Both the position numbers and the translations under genes were made by a program. The notes under the pieces are model-generated. The model had not been told where the DNA came from. It ran no database searches and saw only the letters and a list, made by a program, of their open reading frames with translations. Positions 6,636-15,248 of a DNA stretch of 52,522 nt are shown here, in pieces. This DNA is from a virus. The stretch is taken from IMG/VR virus record IMGVR_UViG_3300037150_000196, positions 1 to 52,522 of that record; one strand, written 5' to 3'. Numbering within the stretch: the stretch's first letter is position 1; each line of letters opens with the position of its first letter.

Positions 6636-8559
6636 CGGCCTCCTTTAACTGTTCTTTGGCGATAAATAGAAACTCGCTGGCCGTTTGTGGTGTTATGGTT
6701 TGAAAATTAGACTTAGCAGACTTCGTTTCTAGCTCTTGTTGCTTCTGTAATAGTTGAAGTTCCATCTGCTTGATCTCTTCTAGGCGAATCGGATCACCAG
6801 CACATTCTCGCTTGGCAATTGTTATTTGGATTTGGCGAACGAAATCACGCAACTGATCTTTAAGGATAGCGGTCGTAATAGATGGTTGTGCAACCGGTTG
6901 CACGCTTGGCATATTAGAAACTGGATTGGCCGTACCGTTATCTAACTGCGGTACTTGTGGGGTTTGTGTCGGTTCAATTGTCTCATCAGCGGTATGTTCT
7001 GAAAAGTCCTCATCTTCTTCATTGGGATCTTCTACATCTGGTTTATACGGCGGTGTACCAGGCACAAGTGGTAGCGGTGGGGCAGCTTGAGCAATTGCTG
7101 GCAAGGAATCAAGAATCTCTTCCAGTTTTTGTTTGAACTCTCTAACAGCCTCAGCATCAGCATCTTTAAACGGTAAGTTCATAAGCTCTCGGATATATTG
7201 CTCATCAGCCAGATCGGTTGTAATTGTTCCATTTAAGACTAATTGGTTAATGGCTGCACTTAGGACTTGAATATTGGGATCGCCCAATGGGGCGTGGTCA
7301 AGTTTTGGAATCGCGACATTGTCACCAAAGTTAATTCTTACTAATCGTTCAATAACGTCTTTCTGAATAGAGGCTTCCAGATTATCAGCTTCCGCTTCCA
7401 AGGCGTCCATAAAGAAGTCCGATTGTGATTCAGCAACAGCCCGAGAACCAGAGCCTTTACCAACCGAGTTACCTAGTTCAACAAACTGAGCTAAGACAAC
7501 CTTTAGAATCTGACGGTCATGGTAAAGTAAGGTATCAACTGGATTTCGGAGTGTACCAGCTTTCATATCCATAAAATCAAATAAGAAGCCTTCAGGTGCT
7601 TCGATATAACCGGCTTGGTTGGCTCGTGAGTTCTGAGCAGCTTGACGAGCTAAATTCTTATCCTCTTCGGTCGCCTGTTGTGGTGTGGTAATTGTAAGAA
7701 TACCTAGACCTTGCTTCTCTAAAGCCATAGCGTCGATCTCCTCAACACCCTTTTTAATATACCAATGTTTGTAAGCAGGGCGTAATAGAGAAAGTCCCGC
7801 AAAATTATCACCCTCTTTTTGGTGGGTAATATAGACTAATTTTTCTCTAGGGATCGAAAGCGTACCACCGGACGGCACGATCTGAGTCACACCTTGTTGG
7901 TCAAACTGAGTTACCCATGAGAAAATAGTTCGTTGTTTACGCGAGGCGATCTCGTCAAGACCAATATAGGTTTTGCCCTCAAAAACATCTGACTTATAAA
8001 GTAATTCACCGACATAGAAACCAAACTCGAACTCAGTTAGCATCTCTTCAATCGTGTGTTTCCAGTTTAGGTTTTCAAAGAGCTGTTTGGCGACCCATTG
8101 CTGAATCATCAAGTCTTCGGGTGATTGAGAGGCTGGATCAATAAACCATTTAGCAGCAATAATAGGTAATTTACAGACTAATAAAGCCGCCCTAACCGTA
8201 CCATCAGATCGACGCATCTTGTCGTAAATATCTATCCCGTTCCAACCCGTTAGTTCAAGATTGTATTCTTCAAGGGTAATAATACCTTGAAAAATTAAAG
8301 TACCGGATTGACCGAACTGCCGGCCGGACTTAGCTAACTCAACGCCAAATCCTTCACTGTCTGGCATGGGCGGTGGCACAGGTGGACGAACAACGCCCAT
8401 AGAATAGGCTTCAACGGTTGGCGGCGCTTGATCTGCCCATGGTTTATTTGGAGCGACTGGATTTAGTGGGACGGGTAAGTTACCAGGTAAAATCTGACCA
8501 TAGCCAAGAGTCGTTGCTGGTGGCAAGTTTGGCGTATTCAAAGCTTGAGATGGTGTCAT
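6568..8559 (-). CDS. Portal protein (Mu gp29-like/DUF935)
   Basis: At 663 aa this is the dodecameric DNA gate of the head. The middle region has the gp29/DUF935 character: YDKMRRSDGTVRAALLVCKLP, the segment FEFGFYVGELLYKS, RKQRTIFSW, KLVYITHQKEGDNFAGLSLL and a helical stretch with LAQFVELG. The last 150 residues are Pro/Glu-rich and then helical (KRECAGDPIRLEEIKQMELQ), and overlap the MuF gene by 68 bp. It follows the terminase genes directly. A promoter with TACGCT places the predicted transcript start exactly on its ATG (8559), without an SD. Confidence 0.85.
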   Translation of the reverse strand: MTPSQALNTPNLPPATTLGYGQILPGNLPVPLNPVAPNKPWADQAPPTVEAYSMGVVRPPVPPPMPDSEGFGVELAKSGRQFGQSGTLIFQGIITLEEYNLELTGWNGIDIYDKMRRSDGTVRAALLVCKLPIIAAKWFIDPASQSPEDLMIQQWVAKQLFENLNWKHTIEEMLTEFEFGFYVGELLYKSDVFEGKTYIGLDEIASRKQRTIFSWVTQFDQQGVTQIVPSGGTLSIPREKLVYITHQKEGDNFAGLSLLRPAYKHWYIKKGVEEIDAMALEKQGLGILTITTPQQATEEDKNLARQAAQNSRANQAGYIEAPEGFLFDFMDMKAGTLRNPVDTLLYHDRQILKVVLAQFVELGNSVGKGSGSRAVAESQSDFFMDALEAEADNLEASIQKDVIERLVRINFGDNVAIPKLDHAPLGDPNIQVLSAAINQLVLNGTITTDLADEQYIRELMNLPFKDADAEAVREFKQKLEEILDSLPAIAQAAPPLPLVPGTPPYKPDVEDPNEEDEDFSEHTADETIEPTQTPQVPQLDNGTANPVSNMPSVQPVAQPSITTAILKDQLRDFVRQIQITIAKRECAGDPIRLEEIKQMELQLLQKQQELETKSAKSNFQTITPQTASEFLFIAKEQLKEADDFLRTRERIKKAQNHSHSHLI

Positions 8560-8565
8560 GTATAA

Positions 8566-8594
8566 AGCGTATGTCTTACTATTCCTTTGGTCAA
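8566..8594 (-). promoter_or_regulatory. Late TACGCT-type promoter of the portal gene
   Basis: Reverse strand TTGACC (8594-8589), 17-nt gap, TACGCT (8571-8566), then TTTATAC and ATG. The same TTGACC-N17-TACGCTTTA arrangement precedes the fibre gene at 33752. The predicted +1 is the A of the start codon. Confidence 0.55.
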
Positions 8595-8598
8595 GATA

Positions 8599-10167
8599 CT
8601 AAAAGTTTTTACCTTGCAATCCACCGAAACCACTAAATCGATCACTGTTTCTTTTTTCTGGATCTGGTCGGACTGGTTCGTTACTATTCAACTCTCTTCT
8701 AAAATCTTCGATATTTAATTCTGGTTTATAATTAGACCCATAAGTTCCTATTCTTGGGCCAGACAGACATAGCATAAGTGCGTCAGCGTCGTTATAGGAA
8801 AGAACTCCACGAGCTTTTAACTCATCCTTGCTTTCGATAATTCTGTTCTTATCACTTTGAGTTTTAAAAGCGACTTCGGTTAATTGGTTCCAATCGCCTT
8901 CGCCAAGTTTACCACCCAAATTAACAATCCAGTCATAGAGTTGGAAAAACGCCCAAGCTTTGACGTTGCGGTAACCTTCATCAGCTTTTCCAGTTAGATT
9001 CACTGGTGCGCTTGCGCCGACAATAATATCTTTAGCTGGGAAGCCGAGCTCTCTTAATCTTTTACCCACAGTGTAACCCATACCCGTTGCATCAACATTG
9101 ATTATGGACGGATTTAACTCTTTTAGGATACTTTGATATTCACCTATTTGAGCCATTGGATCATCGTTAGAACTTTCATAGACTCTTTTAGCATAGCGAG
9201 CATACTTAGCTACAATCGAAGTCTTGTCTGGTCTTCCCGAGCCTACATCTATTCCAATAACCGGTCTGTCGGTTGGACTAATACTAGGCTCGGTTATTAT
9301 CTTAGTCTTAGGATCGGCCTGTATTCTCGCCATAATTATTTGTTCAAGTTTAAATAGTCTAGTATAGCCGCCCTGGACTAAGCCTGATGGATCAGGGAAC
9401 TTACAAAGATACAAAGATTCATACTGAGGGCGTTTACTGGCTTCGTTTAAGAATGTTTGCGTATAAATCCCTTCACGAACCGCTCTTAATCCGTCCACAG
9501 TCAAAGAAACGTAATTATCTTCACCCATTAAAGCTCGGTAATAGTGATCACAATAGGTCTCCCTAGTGATAGCGTTACCAAGTTTAATGATCCGACCATT
9601 CGGCCAACCGGCAATCATACGCAAAACAACTGCCTCGGTTTCATTACTCGTTAAAGACGCTTCCTCAAAGACAATAATCTCGTCACCCTTACCCAAAACA
9701 CTCCGACGTTTTTCAACATTATCACGTTCGTTTAAAGTGATCGCTCGTATATGACCCGTGCCGTGTCCTGAATCCTTGAAGGAAATGAACTTCTTACTTT
9801 CGTTTGACTTTAATCGTTCAACTTTCTGCTCGCCACCTTGAAGCATAAGATTTTGAAAGAACTCTTTGCGATCAATCATTTCAATAAAATACTGAAGCGG
9901 TGTAACGGCTTGCTCTTCTTTTGGAGCAACGATTGTTATTCCGTAACCAGTCGCTGCCAATAATCCTAACGCTTTAGCGGCTGCTCGTGACTTTTGAATC
10001 TGAGTTGCGCCCAGAATAGCGACACGAGGTAACTCCATATTTAAAACCAAGGCCACAATCTCCGCTTGAGCTTCTTTTAACTCTTCGCCGTAATAATCTA
10101 CGGAAACTTGAGCCGCCCTTTCCGGTGTTACTCTAGCAGTCTTCCAAAAGTTGGAATCTGCGAGCAT
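8599..10167 (-). CDS. terL: Terminase large subunit
   Basis: The 522-aa packaging motor has an N-terminal ATPase and a C-terminal RNase H-like nuclease. The Walker A region is the atypical GATQIQKS (residues 53-60), Walker B is EIIVFEEA (about 163-170), and a coupling motif may be GNAITRE. The nuclease part shows IGIDVGSGRPD, IINVDATGMG and a late YNDADALMLCL, providing the usual acidic metal ligands. It starts at ATG 10167, sharing bases with the stop of the small-subunit gene upstream. Confidence 0.9.
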   Translation of the reverse strand: MLADSNFWKTARVTPERAAQVSVDYYGEELKEAQAEIVALVLNMELPRVAILGATQIQKSRAAAKALGLLAATGYGITIVAPKEEQAVTPLQYFIEMIDRKEFFQNLMLQGGEQKVERLKSNESKKFISFKDSGHGTGHIRAITLNERDNVEKRRSVLGKGDEIIVFEEASLTSNETEAVVLRMIAGWPNGRIIKLGNAITRETYCDHYYRALMGEDNYVSLTVDGLRAVREGIYTQTFLNEASKRPQYESLYLCKFPDPSGLVQGGYTRLFKLEQIIMARIQADPKTKIITEPSISPTDRPVIGIDVGSGRPDKTSIVAKYARYAKRVYESSNDDPMAQIGEYQSILKELNPSIINVDATGMGYTVGKRLRELGFPAKDIIVGASAPVNLTGKADEGYRNVKAWAFFQLYDWIVNLGGKLGEGDWNQLTEVAFKTQSDKNRIIESKDELKARGVLSYNDADALMLCLSGPRIGTYGSNYKPELNIEDFRRELNSNEPVRPDPEKRNSDRFSGFGGLQGKNF

Positions 10168-10784
10168 TACTTATCCCCACCGAGCCACTTACGCAATAAG
10201 GCGTTGTGTTCGATTAGTTCCTCTTGACCGATAACCGTTAGTGTTTCAGGAAGTTTTCCATCCATGTTTTCAAATATGAACTGGATTGCTCTCATGTCCC
10301 CTTTTTTAACTGCTAGTTCAATCGCCGTCGCAGCGACAGCTTTTTTAGCGTTAGGGGTATTCTCCATCTGGTCGCGTAAAATATCTCGCATAGTTTCTCC
10401 CTTGTGGGGTTGACCCAACCTATTGATATCTTGTGGACGTTCTCCTAAACCGCCTTTACCGGTAGGGTTGTTATTTTTATTACTATTTTTTGGCTTAACT
10501 TCTTGGTTTAACTTGGCTTGTATTTTAGCATCACTAAGTATCTTTTTTTTACCTATTTTCCCCTTTGGTCTTCCTACTTTTTTCTTTGGTTCGCTCACCT
10601 GTTCTTTTTTTACTTTTATTATTAAAACTTTATTTATTGCGTCCCAACTACCCTGAACGCTCTCTGTTAAAATAACATCCCCTATTAATTCGCCTTTATT
10701 AATTAGTTTATCGCCTATTTTAAGGTTAAAAAGGGCTTTGTTTTCTTTAATTAAATTGACTGATTTATATTGTTTAGTTTCCAT
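10167..10784 (-). CDS. Probable terminase small subunit
   Basis: A 205-aa protein directly upstream of and overlapping terL. The middle has an AT-hook-like basic stretch (KKVGRPKGKIGKKK) and a polar Asn-rich linker. The C-terminal part (about 130-205) has KKGDMRAIQFIFENMDGKLPE, a pattern I know from small-terminase-like phage proteins. It would recognise phage DNA and load the large subunit. A TATAAT box (10797-10792) puts the predicted start 1 nt before ATG 10784. Confidence 0.65.
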   Translation of the reverse strand: METKQYKSVNLIKENKALFNLKIGDKLINKGELIGDVILTESVQGSWDAINKVLIIKVKKEQVSEPKKKVGRPKGKIGKKKILSDAKIQAKLNQEVKPKNSNKNNNPTGKGGLGERPQDINRLGQPHKGETMRDILRDQMENTPNAKKAVAATAIELAVKKGDMRAIQFIFENMDGKLPETLTVIGQEELIEHNALLRKWLGGDK

Positions 10785-10791
10785 CTACTTA

Positions 10792-10797
10792 ATTATA
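10792..10797 (-). promoter_or_regulatory. -10 box of the terminase operon
   Basis: A perfect TATAAT followed by TAAGTAG and the ATG at 10784. No convincing -35 box was found (TTGGAC lies 15 nt upstream). Predicted leader is 1 nt. Confidence 0.4.
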
Positions 10798-11764
10798 CCC
10801 TAAACGCTTCCTGTCCAATTGGTATGAAAATAGTCTCGTCAGGCTGATTGGTATGAGTTTGGTTTCCGCCTTGTAATGTACTTCTCTGAGGAAAACTACG
10901 TATAACTACAAAATCATCAGGTGCATTATATTCGCTAATGTATATCTTGTTGGTTTTTGATACTTTCCGCGCCCAACTCCAAAACCTGTCATGGTCAAAT
11001 GCATCTTCTTTATATTCGGCAGTACCCCTATATGGTGGGTCGCAATAAATAATAGCATCGGATGGTATAGGTACTTCGTTATAATTACAAGAATATAGCT
11101 GCAGTTGCTCCAGTCGCTCCAGTCGCTGCAGTTGCTCCAGTCGCTCCAGTTGCTGCAGTTGCTCCAGTCGCTGCAGTTGCTCCAGTCGCTCCAGTTGCTG
11201 CAGTTGCTGCAGTCGCTCCAGTTCGTACACCCGTGTCTTTAATCTATGGCTTGTTCTAGCCAATCCCAGCCGTCTTTTATGCCAACTGTCTAACTTAAGT
11301 ATCTCATCTAAGTATCTTTGAGGTATTAAATCTCCCAAACCAGATGTGTCTTTGTTTATAACTAACATATGACCAGCACGTTTAAGTGGTTCAACTTCTT
11401 TCCCAAAGAGATATTCTGACTGACTATTTCCAAAAGACCAAATACATTGAACGTAGCCCACAAACCAATCATCATAATTGCCTGGGTTGGCCTTCACGTC
11501 TAAAAACATCTCCCTAGTAATAAACTCGGGCGTAAAAACACTGTCGTTAAATCCGCCACTGATCGCCTTACGTATAAGCTCGATCACATACTTGTTTTTA
11601 TCATTAGCGATAACCATCCAGCCCTTTTCATAAAACTTCTCCCCTATAGCAAGACCCCCACAAAATAAATCAACTAAAGTGGTTGCTTTAGGGTTAAGGT
11701 TTTTTATCGCAAGATATATTTTTAGAGCCGATTTTCTTTTACTGCCCATATATGGTACAGGCAT
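10793..11764 (-). CDS. DNA adenine methyltransferase (Dam/D12 class) with Leu-repeat insert
   Basis: This 323-aa enzyme methylates adenine N6. The N-terminal YMGSKRK and VDLFCGGLAIGEKF form the cofactor site, and IIYCDPPYRG is the catalytic motif. Between them, residues about 181-220 are a three-residue repeat with Leu at every third position (LERLQQLQQLERLEQ...), encoded by 9-bp tandem repeats. The insert precedes a segment like YSCNYNEV, where Dam enzymes are variable. It starts 2 bp after the ParB-like gene. Confidence 0.85.
   Translation of the reverse strand: MPVPYMGSKRKSALKIYLAIKNLNPKATTLVDLFCGGLAIGEKFYEKGWMVIANDKNKYVIELIRKAISGGFNDSVFTPEFITREMFLDVKANPGNYDDWFVGYVQCIWSFGNSQSEYLFGKEVEPLKRAGHMLVINKDTSGLGDLIPQRYLDEILKLDSWHKRRLGLARTSHRLKTRVYELERLQQLQQLERLEQLQRLEQLQQLERLEQLQRLERLEQLQLYSCNYNEVPIPSDAIIYCDPPYRGTAEYKEDAFDHDRFWSWARKVSKTNKIYISEYNAPDDFVVIRSFPQRSTLQGGNQTHTNQPDETIFIPIGQEAFRV
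11103..11220 (-). repeat. 9-bp tandem repeats within the Dam gene
   Basis: About 13 units of 9 bp, forward-strand forms ctccagtcg, ctccagttg and ctgcagttg, encode Leu-Glu-Arg or Leu-Gln-Gln triplets. Near-identical DNA units point to recent growth by slippage or recombination. Confidence 0.9.
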
Positions 11765-11766
11765 AA

Positions 11767-12261
11767 TTAGACCTCAAAGCTATGACCACACTCAGGGCAA
11801 GTTACCGTTTGTGGTTTTTCGCTTATAGTTCTATCCTCCGTACCCACAATGTCACCAAAATTACTTAGTAATTGTTTTAGATCACTTGTCTTCCCTAAAT
11901 CAACATGATAATCACCCAGTTCTATTTTGGGGATATTAATAACCAACTCGGCTAATTGTTGCTCGTCGTAATAACCGGCTCGGTCGTTAGCTGATAGGGC
12001 ATACTTAGTCATCGTCTCTTGATCCTGGGCGTCCACTACCCAAACGTCGACGGGATCAATACCAATCTCTTGGAAAGCTTTGAGCCTCATATTGCCAGAA
12101 AGAACTATGTTGTCTTGGTTTATTAAGAGTGGAGCGTAAACCCCTAATGTTTTAATTTGTTTGAGGAGTCGAGAATAACCTTCGGTTGTAATTCCCCTTG
12201 GATTTAGGGTCCACCCCTTAAGAGTAGATAGTGGGACTGTTTTTTTATCCAGTATACTCAT
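11767..12261 (-). CDS. ParB-like (ParB/Srx fold) protein with Zn ribbon
   Basis: A 164-aa protein whose first 90 residues match the ParB/Sulfiredoxin-like nuclease fold: VPLSTLKGWTLNPRG, then LLINQDNIVLSGNMRLKAF. The C-terminus ends in half of a zinc ribbon (CPECGHSF). In phages such domains often accompany DNA methylases and terminases, and here the Dam gene follows after 2 bp. A role in DNA modification or DNA binding is likely, the exact activity is not. Its ATG overlaps the stop of the upstream small gene. Confidence 0.75.
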   Translation of the reverse strand: MSILDKKTVPLSTLKGWTLNPRGITTEGYSRLLKQIKTLGVYAPLLINQDNIVLSGNMRLKAFQEIGIDPVDVWVVDAQDQETMTKYALSANDRAGYYDEQQLAELVINIPKIELGDYHVDLGKTSDLKQLLSNFGDIVGTEDRTISEKPQTVTCPECGHSFEV

Positions 12262-12452
12262 ATCTTACCTTCTCCAAAGTACTTATAACACTTGCTACAC
12301 ATCTTGAAGGGGTAGTGGCTACTATACAACTGCTGGATTTGATGACCTTTTAAGCCGCAGAATAAGTACCTTAAGCGAATCCCGATTACCCAGGGTCTGT
12401 TAATAAAAACTAACCATAAATAGTGTTTAACTTTAAGCCAATTATTTTTTAT
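12258..12452 (-). CDS. Small basic CxxC protein with an AUA start
   Basis: A 64-residue frame (KNNWLKVKHYLWLVFINRP...) ends in KMCSKCYKYFGEGKI and its stop overlaps the ParB-like ATG (ATGA), a sign of real coupled genes. There is no ATG, GTG or TTG in frame, but a strong AAAAGGAGG (12466-12458) stands 5 nt before ATA at 12452, so AUA is the inferred start. It has one CxxC pair and a hydrophobic middle. Function unknown. Confidence 0.55.
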   Translation of the reverse strand: MKNNWLKVKHYLWLVFINRPWVIGIRLRYLFCGLKGHQIQQLYSSHYPFKMCSKCYKYFGEGKI

Positions 12453-12552
12453 AGTAACCTCCTTTTAAGATAGTGTAGCACAGAAAACAACTACCTACGA
12501 AGTGACCGCCATCAACCAAGTAAATACTTAAATGTCTATAAAATGACGGAGT

Positions 12553-12564
12553 TTGGTATACCAA
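12553..12564. promoter_or_regulatory. Perfect 12-bp palindrome, possible operator
   Basis: TTGGTATACCAA lies in the 270-bp region between the reverse (late) and forward (early) operons, close to both starts. A palindrome here suits a dimeric regulator. No binding protein is known. Confidence 0.4.
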
Positions 12565-12585
12565 GTGACAACCAAATGGCAACCC

Positions 12586-12615
12586 AGGTTAGGTTAGGTA
12601 AGGTTAGGTTAGGTA
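12586..12615. repeat. Two tandem copies of a 15-bp repeat
   Basis: AGGTTAGGTTAGGTA occurs twice back to back. Each copy is itself three AGGTT-like pentamers. It lies in the divergent intergenic region next to the replication genes and the ParB-like gene, so an iteron, origin or partition-type site is possible. Confidence 0.7.
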
Positions 12616-12631
12616 AGAATACTAATACATG

Positions 12632-12660
12632 TTGACTTTAGTAAAATAAGTGCTTAATGT
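12632..12660 (+). promoter_or_regulatory. Early promoter before the replication genes
   Basis: TTGACT (12632-12637), 17-nt gap, TAATGT (12655-12660). It is 65 bp before the first forward gene. A small hairpin (TAGTC/GACTA) follows, then AAAGGAGG. Confidence 0.5.
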
Positions 12661-12724
12661 GAAGTTAGTAAAAGTAAATAATCGTTTTTTAGTCTATGCG
12701 GACTACTAAGCAAAGGAGGAAAAT

Positions 12725-12922
12725 ATGCCTAAGTACGAAGGTCAACAAACTCTACGAGAGATTATGGAGTGGATTTTAGCGCACCGTAAAGACACAAGTG
12801 CGATGGATAGGATAAGCCGAGCTACTTATCCTTTTACGACACACTTTTTAAATAAAACTATGGCTGAAGCAACGGATATTATCTTGGGGGAAGAAGATGA
12901 AAACCAGAATAATTCAAACTAG
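12725..12922 (+). CDS. Small early protein of unknown function
   Basis: A 65-aa protein, MPKYEGQQTLREIMEWILAHRKD..., first in the early operon with an excellent AAAGGAGG site. It is helical and acidic at the C-terminus, and overlaps the next gene by 26 bp. No family recognised. Its place before the initiator gene suggests a role in replication or takeover. Confidence 0.75.
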   Translation: MPKYEGQQTLREIMEWILAHRKDTSAMDRISRATYPFTTHFLNKTMAEATDIILGEEDENQNNSN

Positions 12923-13565
12923 GTTTTGGGAAGATGAGTTAAACGATAATATAGGTTTAGAGGCGCAGCATTTATATATTTATCTTTTAACCTGCCAGCA
13001 AGTGAATATTTGTGGATATTTCCAACTTCGTGATGGCACTATAAAGTTTCAAGCTAAGCTAACTGATAAACAACTAGAAGTAGCTAAGATTGATCTTGAA
13101 AAAAATAAAAAAGTATTTTTTAAAGATGGGTGGATTTGGGTCTGTAATGCTCGAAAAAATAATCACTATGAAAACAGTGAGTTAAATAAAGTTGCTTGTG
13201 AAAAAGAATTATCAGTGATTCCAGATAGTATTAAAGATTATTTCAATACTACTATTGATAGTAGTATATATACTAACCATAAACAAGAAATAATAAATAA
13301 TAAATCAGAAATAAGAAATAAGAAAGAGGAGATTACTTTACAGAAAGAAGGGGATAAAAAATCAAAAGAGTATGTAATTGATAACTTAGAGTTATTTAAA
13401 AGTAAGTTTCCAAGCATCGATGTTGAATTTGAGTTTCAACATATGTGTGATTGGTTAGCAACGAAAGGTAAAGAGACTAAAGATTGGTCCGCTCGATTTA
13501 GGATGTGGCTTAACAGTGACATACCCAAAAAACAATCAAATAAAATAATAGCGAGGGAGACGTAG
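12897..13565 (+). CDS. Replication initiator-like protein
   Basis: 222 aa. The N-terminal 90 residues (MKTRIIQTRFWEDE..., then GLEAQHLYIYLLT, GYFQL, WVCNARKN) resemble the winged-helix start of phage DnaD/gpO-type initiators. A charged Lys/Glu/Asn-rich linker follows. The C-terminal 60 residues (EFQHMCDWLATKGKETKDWSA, RFRMWL) look like the helicase-loading domain of those proteins. The DnaB-like helicase follows 6 bp later. It would melt or mark the origin and load the helicase. Confidence 0.75.
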   Translation: MKTRIIQTRFWEDELNDNIGLEAQHLYIYLLTCQQVNICGYFQLRDGTIKFQAKLTDKQLEVAKIDLEKNKKVFFKDGWIWVCNARKNNHYENSELNKVACEKELSVIPDSIKDYFNTTIDSSIYTNHKQEIINNKSEIRNKKEEITLQKEGDKKSKEYVIDNLELFKSKFPSIDVEFEFQHMCDWLATKGKETKDWSARFRMWLNSDIPKKQSNKIIARET

Positions 13566-13571
13566 GGAGAC

Positions 13572-14483
13572 ATGAAGAAATATAACGGATTAACAGATGA
13601 GGCAATTAGGCAAGAGCTACACCTGGCTTTAGCCGAGTTAGAAAAACGTGGTCAGAAGGTATTTGAAGAACAGAATATTGAACCAGTAACCTTAAGTGAT
13701 AGTTATGACGCTATGATTAAATCATGGAGTGATAAATCTGAGTTACACTGGCCGTTCGTCTCTTTAGAAAAAAGATTAGGGGGTTATTGGCCTGGGGAAC
13801 TTTATACAATCGGCGGAACGACCGGAATTGGTAAATCTCTTTTAACCGCCTACTTGGTTTTAAGATATGTTTTGGATGGCGGTAAAGCACTTTACTTCTC
13901 AACAGAAATGCCCAATAAAGAGACGACTCAACGTATGTACCATATGTGGCAAAACTACCTTCAAGATAAGGATAATTTTGTAAACTTATATTTAGAATAC
14001 GGAGACGAAAAGTATTCTGTTACACCGGATATTATCGAGTTGATGTTAAAAAGAAACAAGGAACGGTCTGAGACTGGTATGGATAAACGCTATACTCTGG
14101 TTGTGATCGATAACCTCCATTGGTTTATGCGCGGTGGCGAAAGTGTTTCAGAGGATATTGGTATCGTAACAAAGCGTATGAAAGAACTAGCCCTGAGATA
14201 TGATGTTAGTATTATCCTTGTAAGCCATGTTAACCGAACGGCGGCCATGGGAGAGAAAAACAAAACACCGGCGATGGCTCAGCTTAAGGGATCGAGTTAC
14301 ATAGAACAAGATTCGGATGCAGTGATTATGATCACTAGAATGAAAGATGAGTATGGTAAAAGTATAAATAAATCCCTAATAAGTCTTGAAAAAAACCGGC
14401 GCAATGGTAGGACGTTTCAAGATGTTGAGCTAACTGTTGATAAGAATTTATGCTTTAGGCAAACTGGTAATGACCCAGAGTAA
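13572..14483 (+). CDS. DnaB-type replicative helicase (RecA-like domain)
   Basis: 303 aa with a RecA-fold core. Walker A is GGTTGIGKS (residues 81-89) and Walker B LVVIDN (Asp180). Later come IILVSHVNRTA and LKGSSYIEQDSDAVIMI, the DnaB motifs H3 and H4, and EKNRRNGRT near the end. The large N-terminal domain of DnaB is missing, only about 70 residues precede the core. It should unwind DNA at the phage fork with the initiator encoded just upstream. Confidence 0.9.
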   Translation: MKKYNGLTDEAIRQELHLALAELEKRGQKVFEEQNIEPVTLSDSYDAMIKSWSDKSELHWPFVSLEKRLGGYWPGELYTIGGTTGIGKSLLTAYLVLRYVLDGGKALYFSTEMPNKETTQRMYHMWQNYLQDKDNFVNLYLEYGDEKYSVTPDIIELMLKRNKERSETGMDKRYTLVVIDNLHWFMRGGESVSEDIGIVTKRMKELALRYDVSIILVSHVNRTAAMGEKNKTPAMAQLKGSSYIEQDSDAVIMITRMKDEYGKSINKSLISLEKNRRNGRTFQDVELTVDKNLCFRQTGNDPE

Positions 14484-14721
14484 GTTCTTATTCTACGAGA
14501 TAGAGCGAAAAAGGTTCGAGGACTTAATTAAAAGTACCTTAGCTAAAACTCGTGATCTGCTGGGCTATGAGGTTGATATTGCTGAAGCTAATTACTTATA
14601 CTATACCAGTGCCTTTGCTCAGCCCAGGAATAAGTATAGTTTGAGGGCAATAATAGATACCGTTGAGACGTATTACTGGTATCTTAACTGGTTAAAAAAG
14701 GATCTATATAAAAACAAGTAA
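14470..14721 (+). CDS. Small helical protein, unknown
   Basis: An 83-aa protein beginning MTQSKFLFYEIERKRF, overlapping the helicase by 14 bp. The internal ATG 14470 was chosen over an upstream ATG that would overlap more deeply. It is rich in Tyr and charged residues. Function unknown. Translation is likely coupled to the helicase. Confidence 0.65.
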   Translation: MTQSKFLFYEIERKRFEDLIKSTLAKTRDLLGYEVDIAEANYLYYTSAFAQPRNKYSLRAIIDTVETYYWYLNWLKKDLYKNK

Positions 14722-14755
14722 TTGTCATGGCGCCACGAATTGTAACAAATGGCTA

Positions 14756-14784
14756 TTGACAAGCTAACGAACGTATGCTATAAT
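14756..14784 (+). promoter_or_regulatory. Strong sigma-70 type promoter
   Basis: TTGACA (14756-14761), exactly 17 nt, TATAAT (14779-14784): a perfect consensus. It serves the second early operon starting at 14816. Confidence 0.9.
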
Positions 14785-14815
14785 TTAATCAATATAAGTT
14801 AAGTTGGAGGAAAAT

Positions 14816-14950
14816 ATGGAATATAACCTAGTAGTAACGTATGAGTCTGGTGAACAAGTATCTGTTACGAGCGATAGTATTAAGGCTGTTGTACAAGCTT
14901 TTGACCTAGCGAGTTCGAGTAACCTAAACACAACTTTGGAGGAATTATAA
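14816..14950 (+). CDS. 44-aa early protein, unknown
   Basis: MEYNLVVTYESGEQVSVTS..., preceded by TTGGAGGAAAAT and by the consensus promoter. It appears to fold as a short beta hairpin plus helix. Its stop nearly touches the next gene. Too short for a family call. Confidence 0.65.
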   Translation: MEYNLVVTYESGEQVSVTSDSIKAVVQAFDLASSSNLNTTLEEL

Positions 14951-14951
14951 T

Positions 14952-15248
14952 ATGAACTACGGAACCTGGACTACGTTTGATTGCCCGACCGGTGATTTTA
15001 CAAAAGCTCATAATTGGTTAAAGGGCGAAGTCGAGAAGATTGGAGGTATGGTTAGGATTATAGATAACCCCCACGACTTAGGGACTTATAAGAGTTTTGA
15101 GATTGATAAACCCATCGAACTGGAAGGTGTTGATGAGGAGACTGAGGATCTAGAACTACAGGCCAGATTAAATAACTGGGTTATTGGGATAAATCAAATA
15201 GAAGATGATTATTCGGAGAGGTTCTTTGGAGGCGATAATGAACAATAA
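14952..15248 (+). CDS. 98-aa acidic early protein, unknown
   Basis: MNYGTWTTFDCPTGDFTKAHNWLKG... has a good TTTGGAGG upstream. It is acidic with an alternating strand-helix pattern. It overlaps the next gene by 11 bp. No family recognised. Confidence 0.75.
   Translation: MNYGTWTTFDCPTGDFTKAHNWLKGEVEKIGGMVRIIDNPHDLGTYKSFEIDKPIELEGVDEETEDLELQARLNNWVIGINQIEDDYSERFFGGDNEQ

Noticed and set aside
11103-11220. CRISPR array
   Set aside because: The repeats are 9-bp coding units without spacers. No CRISPR-like repeat-spacer array was found anywhere in the window.
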